A program made the translations under genes and the position numbers. Positions 59,013-64,000 of a stretch of DNA of 64,000 nucleotides are shown in pieces. The stretch lies in contig DASRWI010000016.1 of the NCBI GenBank assembly GCA_035654655.1, positions 62,001 through 126,000 on the forward strand, given 5' to 3'. The DNA is from DASRWI01 sp035654655 (GTDB lineage: Bacteria > Bacteroidota > Ignavibacteria > Ignavibacteriales > Ignavibacteriaceae). Position 1 is the stretch's first letter. Every line of letters begins with the position of its first letter. The notes under the pieces are model-generated. The model was not told where the DNA came from, ran no database searches, and was given only the letters and a program-made list of their open reading frames with translations.

Positions 59013-61025
59013 TTATTTAATAAGCATCATCTTTTTGCTTATACTACCACTATTTGTGGTTAAAGTATAAAAATAAACTCCACTTGTTAAATTTTGAGCA
59101 TCAAATGTTTGAGAATGATTGCCTGCTTCCATAAATCCATTGAATAATGTTTCAATTTCCTGACCTACAGCATTAGTAACAATTAATTTTACATTTCCAT
59201 TCTGAGGAACGTTAAACTTAATCATTGTAGAAGGATTAAATGGATTAGGGTAATTCTGTTCCAATGTAAAATCAAATCCATTTGTAAAATCTATTTCAAC
59301 TTCCTGTGAATAGCTATAGCTGCCATCAAAATCAATTTGTTTTAAGCGATAAGAATATTTATTAGTTTTAACATTTTGGTCAAGAAAGCTGTAATTATGT
59401 TTTTCAGACGTTGTTCCATTACCGGCTACAAATCCAACTTTTTCCCAAATGCCATTTAATTTCCTTTCAACTTCAAAACCTTGATTATTTTTTTCAGTTG
59501 CAGTGCTCCAGTTTAATAAAATATTATCATTATCAGCATCAGCTCTAAATGAACTTAATTCCACAGGGACTAAAGAAGGATCTGCCATAAATAACATAAC
59601 CGGATTACGTGCGGTACCAATTGCAAGGTCTAACCAACCATCTCCATTAACATCACCAAATGCAATTGCAGTTGATGAAACACCGGGTGAATACGACCAG
59701 GTTGGAGTTGCATCAAGAACACCATTTCTGTTTAAGAAAATTTCCGTCCTGGTTTGACCAAAATGAACAACTGCTAAATCAGGATAACCATCTTTATTAA
59801 CATCACCCCAAATTAAATCCTGAACACCATTGTTAGTGCTGTTTGAAGCCCAGATGTATCCATTACTCATTACACCTGCATCATTTTTATATACTACATT
59901 TGCACTACCGCTGCTGCCGCCTAATGCTAAATCCATATAACCGTCATTATCCATATCAGCCCAAGCCATACCTTTTCTTCCGCCATTGTCTTGAGTATTC
60001 CAGGTAGGTCCACCATTGATTGTACCATTATTATTAAAATAAATTCCGCTGTTAAAATAAACCCATTTGCAAGCAGCCATATCGCCTTTACTCATATAAC
60101 TGTAAATGATTTCTACCTGAGACCCTGCAGGAGGTTTTGTACCTAATGAAATCCATCCATTAACATCATCAATCGAATAATTATTATAAGCAGATGAATT
60201 AATTTTTACACTATTAACTTTATAAATAGGAATTAAAGGCAGTACAAAAGAATATGCACTTCCTGAAGCAGTATAAGTAACAGTATCAACAACTATGCTG
60301 CTGTTGTTTATATCTGCGAATGCTACGGTATTAGTTATCATATAATCAGCAGATAACCAATCAGGACTTGTACTTAATGTTCCATTATTATTATAAAAAA
60401 TTTCAATTGGTTTATTTGGAATATCACCAAGACCCTGATTTGCAAGTGCAAGGTCAAGGTCACCATCTCCATCAATATCGCAGAAGTTTGCACCGACTGT
60501 CCATACAGCATCATTGGATATCCAGGATGGAGAAGTAGATAAACCCATAGGTGAATTTAAATAAAGAACTGATTTTGCAAAGTTTCCATTTGCAGATAGA
60601 AGGTCAGGAAGACCATCTTTATTAACATCAGCCCATTTAATATCTCCCGTTGTTCTCTCATCAGAAGAAATCCATGCTGGAATAGTATCAAGGACACCAT
60701 TGTTATTTCTGAAAATCATATTCTCATAATCATTGATAGGAGGATAAGAATTACTATAGTAACAGCCTACTGCAAGATCAAGGTCTCCATCATTATCATA
60801 ATCCCCAAATGCAAGTCCGCCAACCTGCCTATCCCTTTTAGCCTGCCAAGTTGGAGTTGTTCCAAAAGGAATTTCTTGTGTATTTATTAAAATTTTTCCT
60901 GGAGAATTTTGCAGTTCGTATGTATTTGTAAACTTGCCATCAGGACTAACATCAGTAACCTTTTGTTGCGAGTAACATAAAGAAGCTAAGAGTAAAACAG
61001 AAAAAAAAGTAAAGAACTTGTTCAT
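59013..61025 (-). CDS. T9SS-exported FG-GAP/VCBS repeat protein
   Basis: A 670-residue secreted protein with signal peptide (NKFFTFFSVLLLASLCYSQ). Residues about 70-490 carry FG-GAP/VCBS-type units with Ca-binding-like strings: FGDYDNDGDLDLAVGC, WADVNKDGLPDLLSAN, FCDIDGDGDLDLALAN, WADMDNDGYMDLALGG, WGDVNKDGYPDLAVVH and FGDVNGDGWLDLAIGT, six units of an integrin-alpha-like propeller. A linker of FnIII-like type follows (SSFRADADNDNILLNWSTA, YSYRLKQIDFDGSYSYS), then the sorting domain (NYPNPFNPSTMIKFNVP ... KKMMLIK). Probably a surface adhesin or binding protein; the ligand is unknown. It is monocistronic with a terminator. Confidence 0.87.
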   Translation of the reverse strand: MNKFFTFFSVLLLASLCYSQQKVTDVSPDGKFTNTYELQNSPGKILINTQEIPFGTTPTWQAKRDRQVGGLAFGDYDNDGDLDLAVGCYYSNSYPPINDYENMIFRNNNGVLDTIPAWISSDERTTGDIKWADVNKDGLPDLLSANGNFAKSVLYLNSPMGLSTSPSWISNDAVWTVGANFCDIDGDGDLDLALANQGLGDIPNKPIEIFYNNNGTLSTSPDWLSADYMITNTVAFADINNSSIVVDTVTYTASGSAYSFVLPLIPIYKVNSVKINSSAYNNYSIDDVNGWISLGTKPPAGSQVEIIYSYMSKGDMAACKWVYFNSGIYFNNNGTINGGPTWNTQDNGGRKGMAWADMDNDGYMDLALGGSSGSANVVYKNDAGVMSNGYIWASNSTNNGVQDLIWGDVNKDGYPDLAVVHFGQTRTEIFLNRNGVLDATPTWSYSPGVSSTAIAFGDVNGDGWLDLAIGTARNPVMLFMADPSLVPVELSSFRADADNDNILLNWSTATEKNNQGFEVERKLNGIWEKVGFVAGNGTTSEKHNYSFLDQNVKTNKYSYRLKQIDFDGSYSYSQEVEIDFTNGFDFTLEQNYPNPFNPSTMIKFNVPQNGNVKLIVTNAVGQEIETLFNGFMEAGNHSQTFDAQNLTSGVYFYTLTTNSGSISKKMMLIK

Positions 61026-61127
61026 TGAATTTACCTCTCGATTTTAATGTTAATTAATATTAAACAAATAATTTTAGAAATAAAAGAAAAAAGGAAATTT
61101 TTAAAATGAATAATGAATTGAGAATTA

Positions 61128-61415
61128 TCATCCCTTTAGGGATACTTTAATAATAACACTATGTCTCTCCTTCCGATTCATTCCGTAGGAATACTTTAAT
61201 AATATTGCTAATGTATGCCTACGGCATGCTGATGAGTTTGGTGTCTAAAATGTTATTACTAATATATGCCTACGCATGAAAATTTATCTTAGGGTTACAG
61301 TATAAAATATCCTTATTATTGAAACATCCCGTTAGGGATATATTAATAGTAACACTCTACCTTCTTATTGTTGCATTCCGTAGGAATACATTAATAATAA
61401 CACTATGCATTCCGT
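61128..61415. repeat. Second array of short palindromes with conserved tail
   Basis: Palindromic copies at about 61128-61143 (ATCCCTTTAGGGAT), 61179-61193 (ATTCCGTAGGAAT), 61214-61227 (ATGCCTACGGCAT), 61266-61278 (ATGCCTACGCAT), 61326-61339 (ATCCCGTTAGGGAT) and 61375-61388 (ATTCCGTAGGAAT), plus a truncated CATTCCGT at 61407. Most are followed by A(C/T)TTTAATAATAACACT-like tails. The arms differ but remain complementary. It fills most of the 429 nt between the VCBS gene and the pfkB gene; the rest shows nothing recognisable. It matches, in inverse orientation, the array at 35407-35593. Confidence 0.75.
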
Positions 61416-61454
61416 ATTCAGTGGACAATCCCAAAAAAACCTTAAATTTACTTT

Positions 61455-62345
61455 ATGAAAATTTTATTAGTTGGTCATTCAGTAGAAGATTATATTCATT
61501 ATCCGACAAAAACACTTCATCAGCCTGGAGGAGTGTTTTATTCTGTTGTGGGTTTAAGTTCCATCAAAGATGAGGATGATGAAATTCATTTATGCTCTTC
61601 AATTAATAAAAACAACTACAATCTTTACTCTGAATATTATGATAAAGTTGATAGAACTAATTTACTATTAAAAGAATCTGCTCCTGTTATTCATCTCTAC
61701 ATTCATGAAGGAAAAGAGAGGGATGAAATTTATGAGAATATAACCAGTGAATTACCTGTAGATAAAATAAATCCCGAAGATTACTATGGCATATTGATTA
61801 ATATGATAACAGGTTTTGACATAAGTATTTCAAATGCAGAATTATTAAGAAATAAATTTGATGGTTTAATTTTTCTTGATGTTCATTCTCTTTCAAGAGT
61901 ATTAGATGAAAATTCAAAAATGATATTTAGAAAAATTCCTGATACTGAGAGATGGCTTAATGTTGCTGATATTGTTCAGGCAAATACTAATGAGCTTTTA
62001 ACTTTGACTGATTATGATAATGAAAAAGAAATAGCTGAATATGTTCTAAACCATAGAGCAAAAATTTTAATTATTACAAAAGAAGATAAAGGTGCAATAG
62101 TATATTATAAGGATAAAAGTGGTGATGTATCTGCTATTCATAAACCTGCATTAGATGTACCTTGTAATAATAAGGTAGGATGCGGAGATGTTTTTGGTGC
62201 AGTATTTTTTTATACTTATCTTAAACATAAAGATGTTGATAAAGCTTTGAAAGCTGCAATAGAAGCATCCGGGTTAATGGTTTCTTACAACAATATGGAA
62301 GATTTTAAAAAGTTACGCAATGATTTATTCTCACGACATAATTAA
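61455..62345 (+). CDS. PfkB-family carbohydrate kinase
   Basis: A 296-residue ribokinase-like sugar or nucleoside kinase. The N-terminal segment KILLVGHSVEDYIHYPTKT and QPGGVFYSVVGLS (substrate lid) are family-like. The C-terminal signature 2 is PCNNKVGCGDVFGAVFFYTYL, with the catalytic Asp in GCGDVF. The usual D-T-x-G-A-G-D is changed to N-N-K-V-G-C-G-D, which is unusual but keeps the base Asp. Substrate is unknown. It overlaps the next gene by 26 nt, and with the amylase downstream this suggests a sugar-linked operon. Confidence 0.85.
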   Translation: MKILLVGHSVEDYIHYPTKTLHQPGGVFYSVVGLSSIKDEDDEIHLCSSINKNNYNLYSEYYDKVDRTNLLLKESAPVIHLYIHEGKERDEIYENITSELPVDKINPEDYYGILINMITGFDISISNAELLRNKFDGLIFLDVHSLSRVLDENSKMIFRKIPDTERWLNVADIVQANTNELLTLTDYDNEKEIAEYVLNHRAKILIITKEDKGAIVYYKDKSGDVSAIHKPALDVPCNNKVGCGDVFGAVFFYTYLKHKDVDKALKAAIEASGLMVSYNNMEDFKKLRNDLFSRHN

Positions 62346-63237
62346 AAAAAGAATATTAGTTACCGGTGCAACAGGATTGCTTGGCGGTCACGTACTGCAT
62401 TATTTTAAGGATAGAAAAAATATCCAGCTTCTTGCCTGCTCTATTGAAGACAGTGCTTCTCTTGACGGCATTGACTATGTTAAATGCGATATTACTAATC
62501 GTGATGAAGTAAAAAAAGTTGCTTACGATTTTTATCCCGACTTTATTATTAACGCTGCTGCTTATACCAATGTAAATTTAAGCGAGGTCGAACGGGAAAA
62601 AGCCTGGAAGCTGAACGTGCATGCTGTTGAATATCTTGCAGAAGTCTGCCGTGTTCTTGATGCTCAGTTAATACATATTTCATCAGATTATATTTTTGAT
62701 GGTAAGAATGGTCCTTATTCTGAAATTGATAAACCAAATCCTGTCTCTTATTATGGACGTACAAAACTTGCAAGTGAAAACGCCCTTAAAATAAGCGGTG
62801 CAATTCATACAATCCTGAGAGCTAATGTTTTATATGGTACAACAGGAACAGGTAAAAAAGATTTTGTAACCTGGCTTGTTGAAAACTTGATGAAAAATCA
62901 GCAGGTAAGAATTGTTATTGACCAGGTAAATAATCCAACCTATGCTGAAGATCTAGTTGAGCTAATGGGAAAAATTATTCTATATCAAAAACATGGAATT
63001 TATAATGTTGGCGGATTAAAGTTTTTATCACGTTATGATTTTGCATTAATGATTGCAGATGTTTTCAAATTAGATCCATCTTTAATTACACCAATTAAAA
63101 CAGAAGAACTAAATCAACCTGCATTACGTCCACTGAAAAGCGGGTTAGTCACCCTTAAAGCGGAGGCAGAACTTGGTTATAGACCTCACGAATTAATTGA
63201 AACACTTTTTATTATAAAAAGACAATTATCTTTATGA
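62320..63237 (+). CDS. dTDP-4-dehydrorhamnose reductase-like SDR
   Basis: A 305-residue extended short-chain dehydrogenase of the RmlD type, reducing a nucleotide-sugar or similar substrate. The Rossmann motif is ILVTGATGLLGGHV, the active Tyr-x3-Lys is YYGRTKLASEN, with the Ser in ISSDYIFDG and further family segments KPNPVSYYG and RANVLYG. Start ATG 62320 lies inside the pfkB gene (26-nt overlap). The rest of the dTDP-rhamnose pathway (rmlA, rmlB, rmlC) is not in the window, so the substrate is uncertain; SDR members also act on non-nucleotide sugars. The next gene starts on its stop codon. Confidence 0.88.
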   Translation: MIYSHDIIKKRILVTGATGLLGGHVLHYFKDRKNIQLLACSIEDSASLDGIDYVKCDITNRDEVKKVAYDFYPDFIINAAAYTNVNLSEVEREKAWKLNVHAVEYLAEVCRVLDAQLIHISSDYIFDGKNGPYSEIDKPNPVSYYGRTKLASENALKISGAIHTILRANVLYGTTGTGKKDFVTWLVENLMKNQQVRIVIDQVNNPTYAEDLVELMGKIILYQKHGIYNVGGLKFLSRYDFALMIADVFKLDPSLITPIKTEELNQPALRPLKSGLVTLKAEAELGYRPHELIETLFIIKRQLSL

Positions 63238-64000
63238 AAAAATTTTACTTAGTACTCCTTTCTTTATTCTTTTTTTTTAACATATCTTTTTCTCAAAACG
63301 TACCTGAATGGGCTAAAGGTATAGTATGGTATCAAATTTTTCCTGAACGATTTGCGAATGGGGATTCAACCAATGACCCTTCACCTGAAAAGGTATATGC
63401 AGGAAGAAAAATTCCTGAAGATTGGAGAATTCGCAAATGGACAAGCAACTGGTTTGAAAAAGATGTTTGGGAAGAAAAACTTGGTGACCCTCTACAAAAT
63501 CATTTATACGAAAGACGCTACGGCGGCGACCTTCAGGGTATCATTGACAAGCTTGATTATTTGAAAGAGCTTGGTGTTAAAGCTATTTATTTTAATCCAA
63601 TTTTTGAATCCATTTCTTTGCATAAATATGATGCATCATACTATCATCATATTGATGTTGAATTTGGACCTTCTCCCAAAATAGATAAGCAAATCATAAA
63701 CTCAGAAAATCCTGAAGATAAATCTACCTGGAAATGGACAACTGCAGATAGTCTTTTCTTAAAACTTGTAGATGAAGTGCACAAAAGAGGAATGAAAATA
63801 GTTTTGGATGGAGTGTTCAACCACGTCGGTACACAATTCTGGGCATTTAAAGATTTAAGAGAAAAACAGGAAAAATCAAAATATAAAGATTGGTTTATTG
63901 TAAAAGAATTTGATGACCCCAAAACTGAAAAAAATGAATTTGAATATAAGGGCTGGTGGGGTTATTGGGGAATGCCTGAGTTCAACAGGACAAAAGAAAA
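63234..64000 (+). CDS. Exported GH13 alpha-amylase family enzyme, 5' part
   Basis: The first 255 residues of a secreted glycoside hydrolase family 13 enzyme; the gene runs off the window. The ATG overlaps the rmlD-like stop (ATGA). Signal peptide KKFYLVLLSLFFFFNISFSQ, then the catalytic barrel: GIVWYQIFPERFANGD, RRYGGDLQGIIDKLDYLKEL, KAIYFNPIFES, KYDASYYHHID and conserved region I GMKIVLDGVFNHVG. The catalytic Asp, Glu and Asp of regions II-IV are not yet reached. Likely an amylase, pullulanase-like or maltogenic enzyme. With the kinase and reductase genes it forms an overlapping operon. Confidence 0.9.
   Translation, partial: MKKFYLVLLSLFFFFNISFSQNVPEWAKGIVWYQIFPERFANGDSTNDPSPEKVYAGRKIPEDWRIRKWTSNWFEKDVWEEKLGDPLQNHLYERRYGGDLQGIIDKLDYLKELGVKAIYFNPIFESISLHKYDASYYHHIDVEFGPSPKIDKQIINSENPEDKSTWKWTTADSLFLKLVDEVHKRGMKIVLDGVFNHVGTQFWAFKDLREKQEKSKYKDWFIVKEFDDPKTEKNEFEYKGWWGYWGMPEFNRTKE

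Noticed and set aside
61128..61415. Possible CRISPR or tandem promoter array
   Set aside because: Spacing is irregular (about 36-52 nt), arms vary and no cas genes lie nearby; it fits a REP-like family better.

Overview
The window reads as a low-GC chromosome segment from the Bacteroidota/Chlorobiota side of the tree, most likely an Ignavibacteria-type organism. The main evidence is a set of exported proteins ending in the type IX secretion (T9SS) sorting domain of the form NYPNPFNPST...IP...KMMLLK. I count eight clear cases and one atypical one. Two PorV/PorQ-like outer-membrane proteins, a carboxypeptidase-regulatory-domain TonB receptor and a Bacteroidetes-type promoter in front of the tRNA agree with this. 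The genus call is inference. No rRNA, CRISPR array, prophage or intact transposase gene is visible.

Layout. 1-5.5 kb: 3' end of rmuC, a universal stress protein plus Kef-type antiporter/EIIA fusion, then ilvE overlapping an exported alkaline phosphatase. 5.8-23.5 kb: a mostly minus-strand housekeeping block (ribF-rpsO-pnp, RNase G, gcvT-comB, ftsK, serS, leuS) with smaller accessory genes (MBL-fold hydrolase, methyltransferase, an unrecognised 188-aa protein, an SMR transporter cluster). 23.6-32.5 kb: a palindromic repeat, a frameshifted T9SS gene, a 991-aa receiver-like/PPDK ATP-grasp fusion, an orphan MNT nucleotidyltransferase, two tandem T9SS paralogs and a PorV-like protein. 32.5-35.3 kb: CrcB and DUF190, an aldo/keto reductase and a sphingolipid-desaturase-like membrane enzyme. 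35.4-46.4 kb: a minus-strand outer-membrane/secretion cluster (SurA-like foldase, TonB receptor, 1218-aa Ca-motif protein, PorV-like protein, T9SS protein with carbohydrate-binding-like modules). 46.6-61 kb: two more tandem T9SS paralogs, a lipoprotein, a hybrid kinase with a sigma-54 regulator, tRNA-Lys, a small Cys-cluster membrane protein, a six-PAS hybrid kinase and a VCBS-repeat T9SS protein. 61.4-64 kb: an overlapping pfkB-rmlD-amylase operon running off the window.

The clearest points for follow-up are: (1) two arrays of short palindromes whose stems co-vary while a TTAATAATAAC-like tail is kept, one of them with an exact 50-nt period; (2) the frameshifted gene at 23852-25131; (3) stacked perfect hairpins in the divergent usp/ilvE spacer; (4) the PPDK-type ATP-grasp protein with receiver-like N-terminus; (5) a receiver domain whose phospho-acceptor Asp is Glu; (6) the TonB/Ca-motif/PorV/T9SS operon. 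I see no single locus that is unambiguously a new system.
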